Positions 49,823 to 58,261 of a stretch of DNA of 64,000 nucleotides are shown piece after piece (position 1 is the first letter of the stretch; each line of letters starts with the position of its first letter). A program made the translations under genes and the position numbers. A model generated the notes under the pieces. That model made no database searches, was not told the DNA's origin, and saw only the letters and a list, made by a program, of their open reading frames with translations. Source of the stretch: Brevibacillus sp042683565 (GTDB lineage Bacteria; Bacillota; Bacilli; Brevibacillales; Brevibacillaceae); assembly GCF_042683565.1 (NCBI RefSeq), contig NZ_JBHUJW010000041.1, forward strand, positions 186,001 through 250,000. Direction: 5' to 3'.

Positions 49823-50975
49823 AGTCTGCCTGAATCGGCGCATTCATCATCGCACGCTCCAGAGTGAGCAGATTTTTTTGCGTGATCTCCGCCCGCCGGG
49901 GAATGGCCGGAAACGGATCATCGAACAACCGCCGGGGCAGCGCCAGCTCGGAATGCGGCTGCCAGCGGTCGAGCCAGGCCTGGGGAAGGGGCCCGTCCGT
50001 CAACGGCTGGTCGGTCATTTCGCTCCACAGCAGCGTCCAGGCGCGGGGGACGACTCGCCAAATATCGTAGCCGCCGCCGCCGACAGCAATCCAGCGTCCG
50101 CCGCAAAGCTCGTGCGCCAGCTGGTGAGCCAGGCGGGGAATCTCCTGATAAATTTTCATGGAGCAGGACAGATGGGTGAGCGGATCGTACGCATGGGCGT
50201 CGCAGCCGTTTTGCGTCAAAATCACATCGGGCCGAAAGCCGCGGGCGAGCTTGCCCACCAGCTCGTGATAAATGTGCAGAAACGAGTCGTCCTCCGTGAA
50301 CGCGTCGAGAGGGACATTCACCGAGTAGCCGTAACCGCTTCCATCTCCGCGTTCCGTGAGATTGCCCGTGCCGGGAAACAAATATTTGCCCGTTTCGTGG
50401 ATGGACACGGTCAGCACGTTCGGATCGTCGTAAAACGCCCATTGGACTCCGTCGCCGTGATGGGCGTCCGTGTCGATGTAGAGAACCCGCACGTTCCACT
50501 TTTTGCGCATGTAGGCGATTGCGACCGAGCAATCGTTGTAAATGCAAAAGCCGGACGCGCGACCGCGAAAGGCGTGGTGCAGGCCGCCTGCCGGATTGAA
50601 GGCGTGCTCGGCCTCCCCGTTCATCACGGCATCTACCGCATTGAGCGTTCCACCGGCGATCAGCGCGGCGGACTCATGCATGTTGGCGAAGCAAGGGACG
50701 TCCTCTGTGCCCAGCCCGTAGCTGGCAGCAAGGGGCAGTTCGGCTTCGCTGTGACCTTGTTCCCGCACGAACTCGATATAGCGAGGGTCGTGGACGAGAG
50801 CGAGCTCCTCATCGGTCGCCGGTCGCGGAGGCAGGATGTCCCCCGCATCGAGGATGCCGTACATGCTCATCAAATCGTGCGTGAGCAGCAGGCGGCGCTG
50901 GTTGAATGGATGTTCGTCATGGAAATAGTAGTTCGTGTAGTCAGGCGAGTAGATGAGGCGTGCGTTGCGGCTCAA
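49821..50975 (-). CDS. acuC: Acetoin utilization protein AcuC (class I HDAC-like deacetylase)
   Basis: This 384-residue protein starts at TTG 50975, 8 nt after AGGAGG, overlapping the acuB stop (TTGA). It has the histone-deacetylase fold: GGLHHAFRGRASGFCIYND, YIDTDAHHGDGVQ with zinc ligands, and QNGCDAHAYDPLTH. In Bacillus, AcuC removes the acetyl group that AcuA places on acetyl-CoA synthetase. Third gene of acuABC. Confidence 0.94.
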   Translation of the reverse strand: MSRNARLIYSPDYTNYYFHDEHPFNQRRLLLTHDLMSMYGILDAGDILPPRPATDEELALVHDPRYIEFVREQGHSEAELPLAASYGLGTEDVPCFANMHESAALIAGGTLNAVDAVMNGEAEHAFNPAGGLHHAFRGRASGFCIYNDCSVAIAYMRKKWNVRVLYIDTDAHHGDGVQWAFYDDPNVLTVSIHETGKYLFPGTGNLTERGDGSGYGYSVNVPLDAFTEDDSFLHIYHELVGKLARGFRPDVILTQNGCDAHAYDPLTHLSCSMKIYQEIPRLAHQLAHELCGGRWIAVGGGGYDIWRVVPRAWTLLWSEMTDQPLTDGPLPQAWLDRWQPHSELALPRRLFDDPFPAIPRRAEITQKNLLTLERAMMNAPIQAD

Positions 50976-51616
50976 AGAAGTCTCCCTCCTTTGGTCGGCC
51001 AGACGACGGCAAAGCCTTTGTCGGTGAGCTTCTGGATGAGGGGGCGAGGGTCGATCGTCTGTGCGCGGAAGACCAGGTTTTTCAAGGGCGGATTTTTGCC
51101 CGGGTAGACGAGTACGCTGCAAATATTGACGTGAGCGTCACGAAACACCTCTGTCACCTCGGCAAGCACACCCACACGGTCATCGACCTCCACCTCGATA
51201 TGCGAACTCGGCTTGTTGACGCCAAACAACTCGATCAGGCTGGAAAACAGGTCCGATTCCGTAATCATTCCGACCAGCCTGCCGCCGTCGACAATGGGCA
51301 GCGAGCCGATTTTGTGCTCGTACACCTGTGCGGCGGCATCCTCGATAAAGTCGAGGGGATGGGCTGTGATGACTTGACGGCTCATGATGTCCGCAACGGG
51401 CTTGTGGAAGACCGTGTCGTCGTCTTCGTGCGTCAGCAGATGGGAAGGGAGGGCGTCGCGCAGGTCGCGGTCCGAGACGAGCCCCACCAGCTGCTCCTGC
51501 TCCAGCACGGGCAAATGCCGGATTCGATTGGTACGGAGCAGCAAGAGCGCCTCCCCGATCGTGGTGGAGGGACTTACCGTAATGACCTGTTTCCGCATAA
51601 TATCCTCAATACGCAT
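50972..51616 (-). CDS. acuB: AcuB, CBS-ACT domain protein
   Basis: This protein has 214 residues from ATG 51616, preceded by AAAGGAGG. Two CBS domains, about 1-60 (DIMRKQVITVSPSTTIGEAL) and 80-135 (DIMSRQVITAHPLDFIED), are followed by an ACT domain at about 145-214 (IEVEVDDRVGVLAEVTEVF). It probably senses adenylates or amino acids and modulates the acetylation cycle. It sits between acuA and acuC in one operon. Confidence 0.93.
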   Translation of the reverse strand: MRIEDIMRKQVITVSPSTTIGEALLLLRTNRIRHLPVLEQEQLVGLVSDRDLRDALPSHLLTHEDDDTVFHKPVADIMSRQVITAHPLDFIEDAAAQVYEHKIGSLPIVDGGRLVGMITESDLFSSLIELFGVNKPSSHIEVEVDDRVGVLAEVTEVFRDAHVNICSVLVYPGKNPPLKNLVFRAQTIDPRPLIQKLTDKGFAVVWPTKGGRLL

Positions 51617-51651
51617 ATGAGCAGCCTCCTTTTTTCTCCGAGAGAGCGTCA

Positions 51652-52284
51652 TTAATACATAAAGCGGTTTTGAAACCGCATCGCATCAAAGGCTTCTACC
51701 GTCTCCGGCGGCACGCGCTTGCCGATTCTGGCCATCAGGCAGTTGGCGGGATGGGAGCAAATCTCCGGGTCATCAGTCGCCATCCAGGTCATGCCGACGC
51801 TCCCCATGACCTTTTCCATCACTTTCCGGTACTGCCATACGTCCAGTCCGGTCCCTTTCAAGTCCCAATGCCAGTAATACTCTGTCGTGATGATGACGTA
51901 ATCCTCCATGGCATCGTCGGCAAACGAAACCTCCAACAGCTTTTTGGCGACGCCGGCCCCGCGAATCCAATGGCTGATTTCAATGGCTCCCAGCTCCAGC
52001 AGATCAGGCAGCCTGGCCTGCGACCAGCGTTCGAGCGGGTCCGGGTGAAGGAATGTGACGTATCCCAGGACGAGTTCTTCTTCCCGCGCTACGATGATGC
52101 GGCCTTCCGGAAGATCAGCGATTTCGATGAGGGCCTGATGCTGCTGCTCCGGTATGCGAAATGCCTTGAGCCCTTCATCAAAGCGGAGGGCGGCAAGCTC
52201 GCTTCCGGATATCGGGCCTTCGATCAGCAGTTCTTTGCCATTTGCGGTCATCCTCGCCGAATGATAACGCTTGATGTGGTCCAT
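51652..52284 (-). CDS. acuA: AcuA, GNAT protein acetyltransferase
   Basis: This protein has 210 residues from ATG 52284 (AAGGAG upstream). The GNAT core is visible in GAIEISHWIRGAGVAKKLLEVSF, where RGAGVAKKL is the acetyl-CoA loop. In Bacillus subtilis AcuA acetylates and inactivates acetyl-CoA synthetase AcsA. There acsA is divergent from acuABC; here a penicillin-binding protein gene occupies that side, so acsA is elsewhere. Confidence 0.93.
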   Translation of the reverse strand: MDHIKRYHSARMTANGKELLIEGPISGSELAALRFDEGLKAFRIPEQQHQALIEIADLPEGRIIVAREEELVLGYVTFLHPDPLERWSQARLPDLLELGAIEISHWIRGAGVAKKLLEVSFADDAMEDYVIITTEYYWHWDLKGTGLDVWQYRKVMEKVMGSVGMTWMATDDPEICSHPANCLMARIGKRVPPETVEAFDAMRFQNRFMY

Positions 52285-52355
52285 CCAATCACTCCTTGGT
52301 GCTTGTAGAAAAAGAGAGATGGCTAGAAGCAACCATCTCTGCATTTTCTGTCAGT

Positions 52356-55300
52356 TTATTCCTGGCCGCTGGCTGTTACGCTGTTGGAATGTGACGATTC
52401 TCCGTAACTGTTCACGGCGGTGACGTAGTAGCTTCCGTTTTTTGCATCCGTTACATGCGTGTAGCTTGTGGCGGACACGGTGTCGAGGAGCAGGTAACCG
52501 CTCGTGGCATCCGGTTTGAAGTAAATGTTGTAGGCAATGACTTGTTCGGCGGCTGCGTTGGCTTTCCACTGCAGTTTCCAGCCACCGCCCTCTGCCCGGA
52601 TCGTCAAGGCTTTCGGGGTAGACGGAGGAGCAGTGGAGACATCTCCTGCGCCCGCCGGAGCCTCTCCGGGGTTTTGCGCAGGCTCTGCCGGTGTCGAATT
52701 GCCGGTCGAATCGTTCGTATCCTCTGGCTGGCCGGGCTCTGCATGGCCGACAGCCGCACTGGGATCAGGGAGCTGCCACGTTTGCGCCGAGCCATTCGCG
52801 GCGACGGCAGATGGCGGGGACTCGTGGCCCGCCACGTCTACGGCGGTCACGTAGTAGCCGACATCTCCGCCTGGCGCGCTTGTGTCCGTAAAGGTCAGGA
52901 CGGACGGGTCCTTGACCGTGCCGATGCGCGTGAAGCCGCTCTGGCTGTCGGCGCGGTAGATGCGGTAACCGAGCAGATCGGCTTCCTTGGCGGATTGCCA
53001 GGAGAGCACTCTCTGCTTGTCCGATTTGCTTGCGACGAGACCGGTTGGCGCTTGCGGCGCGCCTGGCAGATCGGTACGCGGGTCTTCCTTTTCCGGAAGC
53101 CGCTGCTCCCAGTCAGGCGGATGGAGCGCCACCTTATTGTTTTTCTCCTGAATTTGCTCTTTGGTCGCGAGCGGATCGGGGGAGCGGTAGAAAATTCCTT
53201 CGGTGACAAAGTCATCCGGCGTGCCTTCCTTGGCCAAATACCGCTCGTCGTTGTAGGTGACCACGCGAGCCTTCTGATGGGAATCGTCGACCTTGGTCGG
53301 TACGAAGCGGCGATTGAAAATGTCGGTAATCAGATGGCCGGCTTCTTTGGAAAGGTCGCTCGGCAGCAGGCCGGACTTGGAGTCCACGGTCGCCGTGACG
53401 ATTCCTTCCGGCTTGACGAACTTGGCATCCGGCGGCGACAGATTCGGCTGCTTGTCCAAAATTTCCTTCATGACCTTGCCCCAGACGCCCATCGGCACGT
53501 ACTTGTCGGAGTCCGGCATCGGATACGGCTCGTCAAAGCCGACCCACACGCCCATGGACAGCTCCGGCGTGTAGCCGATGAACCAGAGGTCGTTGCTGCT
53601 GTTGGTCGTACCCGTCTTGCCCGCGACGTCCACTTTTTGCGGCACGTACTTGCGGATGTGTGTACCGGTACCGGAGTTGACGACGGTGCGCATCATGTCG
53701 GTAATCAGGTAGGCGGTCTGTTCGCTGTACACTTGCACCGGCTGCGACTCGTGCTTGTAGATGACCTTGCCCTGACTGTCCTCGATCCGTTCGATGAGGT
53801 AAGCGTCCACGAACGAGCCGTGGTTGGCGAAAGTAGCGTAGGCATTGGTCATTTCTTCGACGGTGGTGCCGTATGTAAGGCCGCCGATTACCCCGGTGGA
53901 AGCGTAGTTGTCCGCATCAACCAAGGTGGTGATGCCCATTTTTTTCACGTACTCGAGCGCGGTCGGGATGCCGACTTTCAGGTAGGTCTTGATCGCCGGG
54001 ATGTTCCACGACATGCGCAATGCCTCGCGCGCGCTCATCATGCCCTGCCACTTGTTGTTCCAGTTCATCGGCAGGTGGGTGCCTTTCTGCCCGTCCGCCA
54101 GCAGAACAGGCGAGTCGTCGATCGGCGACGCCGGCTGCAGAAGGCCCAGCTCAAAGGCGGGAGCGTACGCAGCGAGCGGCTTCATCGACGATCCGGGCTG
54201 ACGAGGGACCGTGGCGTGGTTCGTCTGTTCGACTTTGAAATCGCGTCCGCCGATCATGCCCAGGATGGCTCCGGTTTTGTTCTGGATGAGCATGGCGCCG
54301 ACTTCTTCCAGCGCATTTTCGATTCTCTCCGTCTTGCCGTTGGAGCGTTTGATCGTGTAGGAGCGGTTTTTTCCGAAGTTGTTCGGATCGTTGGCGACAG
54401 CTTGCATGGTGGCGTAGACGTTTTTGTCGATGGTGGTGTAGACCTTGTAGCCGTTGCGCAAAATGTCGCGCCGCTTTTCTTCTATTAGCTGGCGGTACTC
54501 GTTGCGGTCGACCGATTCCTTGTCTCTCCCTTTTTCCGCGAGGTCTGCATCGACGAGCTGGCGCGCCGCGCGATCCTCGATTTCCATCATCAGGAACGGC
54601 AATTCGCGGTAAGCCTGCTCGGTAGGCTGGGCCAGCGATGCCTTGAGATCGGTCTTGCTCGCGGTATCGTACTGGGCCTGGGTGATATATCCGTTTTCCA
54701 GCATCCGATCGAGCACCATCTTCTGGCGCTCCTTGCCGCGCTGATAGCTTTCGGTTCCGAACGGGGAGTAGGCCCCGGGGTTTTGGATCATCCCGGCCAG
54801 GTAGGAGCTTTCGCTAAGGTTCAGCTCTTTGACGTCCTTGCCAAATATCCCTTTGGCGGCAGCCTGTACACCGTAGACATTGGAACCGTTCGCATTTTTC
54901 CCGAAATAGATTTCGTTCATGTAGGCTTCCAGAATCTGATCTTTGGAAAACATGCGCTCGATTCGCAAGGCGTCGAAGATTTCCCGTGCTTTGCGGGTAT
55001 GGCTGACTTCCGCCGAAAGAATCGTATTTTTGACGAGCTGCTGGGTAATGGTGCTTCCACCCGTGACGACGGGCTGGTTGGTGAAGTCCTGGAGTGCTCC
55101 GCGGATGGTTGATTGTACGACGATCCCGTTGTGGTGGTAAAAGTTTTTGTCTTCCGTAGCGATGATGGCATTGATCAAATAGGGTGAAACGTCTGCCTTT
55201 TTCACCAATCGCCGGTCGCCCTCTTCGGCCCGCAACTGGCCGATCAAGGAGCCGTCGTTGTAATAGGCGAAGCCAGTCAGATAGTTCGTGAAAATCTTTT

Positions 55301-55499
55301 TCTCCAACTCTTCCTTGCTGCGCACAGGCTCGTCCTTCACCAGTGCGGCGACATAACCTGTCACGATTCCTCCTGCAACGAAGCCTCCCATGAGCCCCAG
55401 CAGAAACAGCAGTTGAACGACCATCCAGATCGTTCTGCCACGGCTTCTGCGGCGTTTTTTCTTCGTCGGTTCAGAGGAAGAATTGTGGCTGTTCGACAT
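52356..55499 (-). CDS. Class A penicillin-binding protein with C-terminal FN3 domains
   Basis: In this 1047-residue protein, a basic cytoplasmic tail (KKKRRRSRGR) and one membrane anchor (about 25-50) precede a GT51 glycosyltransferase with EDKNFYHHNG near 115 and GGSTITQQLVKN. The transpeptidase domain has SSMK (Ser near 437), SWN and KTGTTN motifs. After about residue 780 come two fibronectin-III-like modules separated by a Pro/Ala/Gly/Thr-rich linker. It polymerises and cross-links peptidoglycan. The FN3 modules probably contact the wall. ATG 55499 follows AGGGGGT. Confidence 0.93.
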   Translation of the reverse strand: MSNSHNSSSEPTKKKRRRSRGRTIWMVVQLLFLLGLMGGFVAGGIVTGYVAALVKDEPVRSKEELEKKIFTNYLTGFAYYNDGSLIGQLRAEEGDRRLVKKADVSPYLINAIIATEDKNFYHHNGIVVQSTIRGALQDFTNQPVVTGGSTITQQLVKNTILSAEVSHTRKAREIFDALRIERMFSKDQILEAYMNEIYFGKNANGSNVYGVQAAAKGIFGKDVKELNLSESSYLAGMIQNPGAYSPFGTESYQRGKERQKMVLDRMLENGYITQAQYDTASKTDLKASLAQPTEQAYRELPFLMMEIEDRAARQLVDADLAEKGRDKESVDRNEYRQLIEEKRRDILRNGYKVYTTIDKNVYATMQAVANDPNNFGKNRSYTIKRSNGKTERIENALEEVGAMLIQNKTGAILGMIGGRDFKVEQTNHATVPRQPGSSMKPLAAYAPAFELGLLQPASPIDDSPVLLADGQKGTHLPMNWNNKWQGMMSAREALRMSWNIPAIKTYLKVGIPTALEYVKKMGITTLVDADNYASTGVIGGLTYGTTVEEMTNAYATFANHGSFVDAYLIERIEDSQGKVIYKHESQPVQVYSEQTAYLITDMMRTVVNSGTGTHIRKYVPQKVDVAGKTGTTNSSNDLWFIGYTPELSMGVWVGFDEPYPMPDSDKYVPMGVWGKVMKEILDKQPNLSPPDAKFVKPEGIVTATVDSKSGLLPSDLSKEAGHLITDIFNRRFVPTKVDDSHQKARVVTYNDERYLAKEGTPDDFVTEGIFYRSPDPLATKEQIQEKNNKVALHPPDWEQRLPEKEDPRTDLPGAPQAPTGLVASKSDKQRVLSWQSAKEADLLGYRIYRADSQSGFTRIGTVKDPSVLTFTDTSAPGGDVGYYVTAVDVAGHESPPSAVAANGSAQTWQLPDPSAAVGHAEPGQPEDTNDSTGNSTPAEPAQNPGEAPAGAGDVSTAPPSTPKALTIRAEGGGWKLQWKANAAAEQVIAYNIYFKPDATSGYLLLDTVSATSYTHVTDAKNGSYYVTAVNSYGESSHSNSVTASGQE

Positions 55500-55527
55500 A
55501 GTCTATGACCCCCTAGCATACACCCTG

Positions 55528-55536
55528 ATTATACCA
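55528..55536 (-). promoter_or_regulatory. Extended -10 promoter of the PBP gene
   Basis: TGGTATAAT on the minus strand, about 30 nt before the start codon. Confidence 0.65.
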
Positions 55537-55568
55537 TAGGAGGAACCTGGAGGATAGGAGCGGAGAAG

Positions 55569-55597
55569 TTGACAAGCGGGGAGTCGCTGTGTAAGAA
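55569..55597 (+). promoter_or_regulatory. Promoter of the tyrosyl-tRNA synthetase T-box transcript
   Basis: -35 TTGACA, 17-bp spacer, TAAGAA as a weak -10. Confidence 0.65.
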
Positions 55598-55604
55598 TAA
55601 CGTT

Positions 55605-55885
55605 ATATGTTTGCAAATGAAGTGGACGTTGAACGGCACAAGTAGCGAGTGACAGTCGGAGCAAAATGGGAGCCGGTGGCGGTCTTCCTGCCCAGAGAGC
55701 TGGTGGTCGGTGCGAACCAGCCCGTTGCACATCGCGAATTACAAGTCGGGAGTCTTCCGGTCAGAGCCGGACGGAGCAGGCCGTTATTCTGTATCGAGCG
55801 GAAAGGATGCAGCAGCATCTTTTCAACTAGGGTGGTAACGCGGGTTTAATCTCGTCCCTTTTTGGAGGGGCGGGATTTTTTATTT
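55605..55885 (+). ncRNA. Tyrosine T-box leader
   Basis: The T-box sequence GGGTGGTAACGCGG is at about 55830-55843; its TGGT pairs with the NCCA end of tRNA-Tyr (discriminator A). The likely specifier codon TAC is at 55740-55742 inside GAATTACAAG at the end of stem I. A terminator hairpin (ATCTCGTCCC with GGGGCGGGAT, then T6) spans 55849-55882. Uncharged tRNA-Tyr is expected to stabilise the antiterminator. The 5' limit is approximate. Confidence 0.92.
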
Positions 55886-55908
55886 ATCGCATGTCAAAGG
55901 AGCTGTCC

Positions 55909-57189
55909 ATGATGAGTGAAGTTGTGCAAGAGAACAAGGAGAAGTTTGTGCTGACCGAATCACAGAAGCAGGAAGTGGAGCGCCAGCTGGCGATCATCCG
56001 CCGCGGCGTAATGGAAATCATCCCGGAGGAGGAGCTGCGCCGCAAGCTGGAGCGCTTCGTCGTGACCGGACAACCCCTCAAGGTCAAGCTGGGGCTGGAC
56101 CCGTCGGCGCCTGACATCCACGTCGGGCATACCGTCGTGCTGCAAAAAATGCGCCAATTCCAGGAGCTGGGTCACACCATTCAGCTCTTGATCGGCGATT
56201 ACACCGGACGGATCGGCGACCCGACAGGCAAATCGGAGACGCGCAAGCAACTGACCGAGGAGCAAGTGAAGGTCAATGCGCAAAGCTACGTGGAGCAATT
56301 CGGCAAAGTGCTGGATGCAGACCGCATTACGGTCCATTACAATTCGACCTGGCTGGCTCCGCTGACGTTCGAGAACGTGCTGGAGCTGGCGGCCAAGACG
56401 ACCGTCGCGCGCATGCTGGAGCGCGATGACTTCCAGAAGCGCTACAACAACAACCTGCCGATTTCCGTGCACGAGTTTTTCTACCCGCTGATGCAGGGCT
56501 ACGATTCTGTTGCGCTGGAGTGCGACATCGAGCTGGGCGGAACCGACCAGAAATTCAACCTGCTGATGGGTCGCAATCTGCAAAAGGAATACGGCCAGGA
56601 GCCGCAGGTCATCATCACCATGCCGCTATTGGAAGGGCTGGACGGCGTGCAGAAAATGTCCAAAAGCCTGGGCAACTACATCGGCGTCAACGAAGCGCCG
56701 AATGAGATTTACGGCAAAGCGATGTCTGTGCCGGACGAGCTGATGCTCCGCTACTACGAGCTGGCGACAGACATCTCCAACGAGGAGCTGGAGGCGCTGC
56801 GCAATGGCCTTGCAGACGGCAGCATCCATCCGCGCGATGCGAAAATGAACCTGGCGAAAACGTTCGTGCGCATGTTCCACGGAGAAGAAGCGGCGCAGGA
56901 AGCAGAAAACTACTTCAAGACCGTATTCCAGCAGCGCGCCCTGCCGACCGATATTCCGGAAGTCACCGTCGACCTGTCGGCTTACGAAAACGGGGAGGCG
57001 AACATCGTCAATCTCGCTTTTGACCTGAAGCTCGTTGCATCCAAAGGGGATGCCCGCCGCATGGTGCAGCAGGGCGCCGTGAAGGTGAATGAGGAGAAAG
57101 TGGACGACATCAACCGCACCGTGAAACTGGAGGACGGCATGGTCGTTCAAGTAGGGAAGCGCAAATTCGCCAAGGTGAAGTTAAGCTGA
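55909..57189 (+). CDS. tyrZ: Tyrosyl-tRNA synthetase, TyrZ type
   Basis: This protein has 426 residues from ATG 55909 (AAAGGAG upstream; ATG 55912 also possible). It is a class I synthetase with HIGH-box HVGH (DIHVGHTVVL), KMSKS loop (GVQKMSKSLGN) and a C-terminal S4-like RNA-binding domain (ASKGDARRMVQQGAVKVN). A KMSKS loop instead of KFGKT places it with Bacillus TyrZ rather than the standard TyrS. No MarR-type partner gene is adjacent. The T-box controls it. Confidence 0.93.
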   Translation: MMSEVVQENKEKFVLTESQKQEVERQLAIIRRGVMEIIPEEELRRKLERFVVTGQPLKVKLGLDPSAPDIHVGHTVVLQKMRQFQELGHTIQLLIGDYTGRIGDPTGKSETRKQLTEEQVKVNAQSYVEQFGKVLDADRITVHYNSTWLAPLTFENVLELAAKTTVARMLERDDFQKRYNNNLPISVHEFFYPLMQGYDSVALECDIELGGTDQKFNLLMGRNLQKEYGQEPQVIITMPLLEGLDGVQKMSKSLGNYIGVNEAPNEIYGKAMSVPDELMLRYYELATDISNEELEALRNGLADGSIHPRDAKMNLAKTFVRMFHGEEAAQEAENYFKTVFQQRALPTDIPEVTVDLSAYENGEANIVNLAFDLKLVASKGDARRMVQQGAVKVNEEKVDDINRTVKLEDGMVVQVGKRKFAKVKLS

Positions 57190-57211
57190 GGCAAATGGGT
57201 TTGTGATCGGG

Positions 57212-57260
57212 AAAAAGGTGTCTGGGAGCAGCGCAAACGGCTGCACTGACACCTTTTTTT
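57212..57260 (+). terminator. Intrinsic terminator after tyrZ
   Basis: AAAAAGGTGTC/GACACCTTTTT with inner GCAGC/GCTGC. Confidence 0.92.
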
Positions 57261-57337
57261 GCCGCGCGCAACTCTTTCCGGCGTTAGGAGTGCAAGATTA
57301 TGGATGTCGTCAGCACAAAGCGGACTTATAACAAATA

Positions 57338-57375
57338 AAAAAAGAGTAGGCCGACGAGCGGCGCTACTCTTTTTT
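57338..57375 (-). terminator. Intrinsic terminator after rpsD
   Basis: GAGTAG/CTACTC with flanking A and T tracts and an inner GCCG/CGGC. It could serve both directions. Confidence 0.88.
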
Positions 57376-57389
57376 GCTCTTTCCGTCGA

Positions 57390-57989
57390 TTAACGGCTGT
57401 AGAACTCAACGATCAGAACTTCGTTGATTTCAGCTGGCATTTCTTCACGGTCAGGCAGACGAGTGAAGGTACCTTCAGCTGCAGCATCGTTGAAAGAGAT
57501 GTAGTTTGGCAGGAAGCTGCGGCTTTCCAGGGAGTTCTTGATGATTTCCAGACCGCGGGATTTTTCGCGGATGGAGATCACGTCGCCTGGTTGTACGCGG
57601 TAAGACGGGATATTCACCTTTTTGCCGTTTACCAGGAAGTGGCCATGGTTTACCAGCTGACGAGCAGCAGGGCGAGTTGGAGCGAAGCCCATGCGGTATA
57701 CCAAGTTATCCAGACGGGATTCCAGCAATTTCATGAAGTTTTCGCCCACTACGCCAGCCATTTTGCTAGCACTTTCAAACGTGCGGCGGAATTGTTTTTC
57801 GTTCAAGCCAAACATATGGCGCAGTTTTTGTTTTTCTTGCAACTGGATTCCATACTCGCTCATTTTGCGGCGGTTGTTGTGACCATGTTGACCTGGAGGG
57901 AAGTTGCGTTTGATGTCCTTTCCTGTACCATCGAGGGAGATACCCAGACGACGGGCCAGCTTGTGACGAGGTCCTGTGTAACGTGACAT
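57390..57989 (-). CDS. rpsD: 30S ribosomal protein S4
   Basis: This 199-residue protein has the normal length for S4. It binds 16S rRNA and nucleates 30S assembly; it also represses its own mRNA in Bacillus. It shows MSRYTGPRHKLARRLGIS, KQKLRHMFGLNEKQFRR and the S4 domain LESRLDNLVYRMGFAPTRPAARQLVNHGH. The N-terminal region lacks the zinc-binding cysteines, i.e. a C-minus form. AAAGGAGAATGAAAAC precedes the ATG. The gene is separate from the main ribosomal operons, as in Bacillus. Confidence 0.98.
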   Translation of the reverse strand: MSRYTGPRHKLARRLGISLDGTGKDIKRNFPPGQHGHNNRRKMSEYGIQLQEKQKLRHMFGLNEKQFRRTFESASKMAGVVGENFMKLLESRLDNLVYRMGFAPTRPAARQLVNHGHFLVNGKKVNIPSYRVQPGDVISIREKSRGLEIIKNSLESRSFLPNYISFNDAAAEGTFTRLPDREEMPAEINEVLIVEFYSR

Positions 57990-58188
57990 GTTTTCATTCT
58001 CCTTTAATGTGGATTCGCAGGTGTTTACTTCCGGCAGGTTAGTTCCTTCTTTATCTACACGAACTTCGGACGGTAGCGTTTCCGCATCGTGCTCCTCGCA
58101 GGTAGTTCAGCCGCTGCCTGAAAGGGAAGAAACTAAGAGGGTTGATCCTTCCGTTTTTACCTGCAATCAATGCTACCCTGTACACATA
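57990..58188 (-). promoter_or_regulatory. rpsD leader, candidate S4 autoregulatory RNA
   Basis: The leader is about 200 nt between the predicted start point and the ribosome site. It is rich in pairing potential, including GGCAGCGGCTGAACTACCTG. An S4-binding pseudoknot leader is known for Bacillus rpsD. I infer rather than demonstrate the structure here. Confidence 0.5.
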
Positions 58189-58194
58189 CTATCA

Positions 58195-58224
58195 ATAATA
58201 CAAGGGCAGATAGAGAGAAGTCAA
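58195..58224 (-). promoter_or_regulatory. Sigma-A promoter of rpsD
   Basis: Minus-strand -35 TTGACT, 18-bp spacer, -10 TATTAT. Confidence 0.75.
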
Positions 58225-58261
58225 GGAAAAGAAAGATCCGTCCGGCACCGGAGCAGGTGTT

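Noticed and set aside
52455..54488. 677-codon antisense frame over the PBP gene
   Set aside because: Composition-driven shadow of a well-supported PBP.
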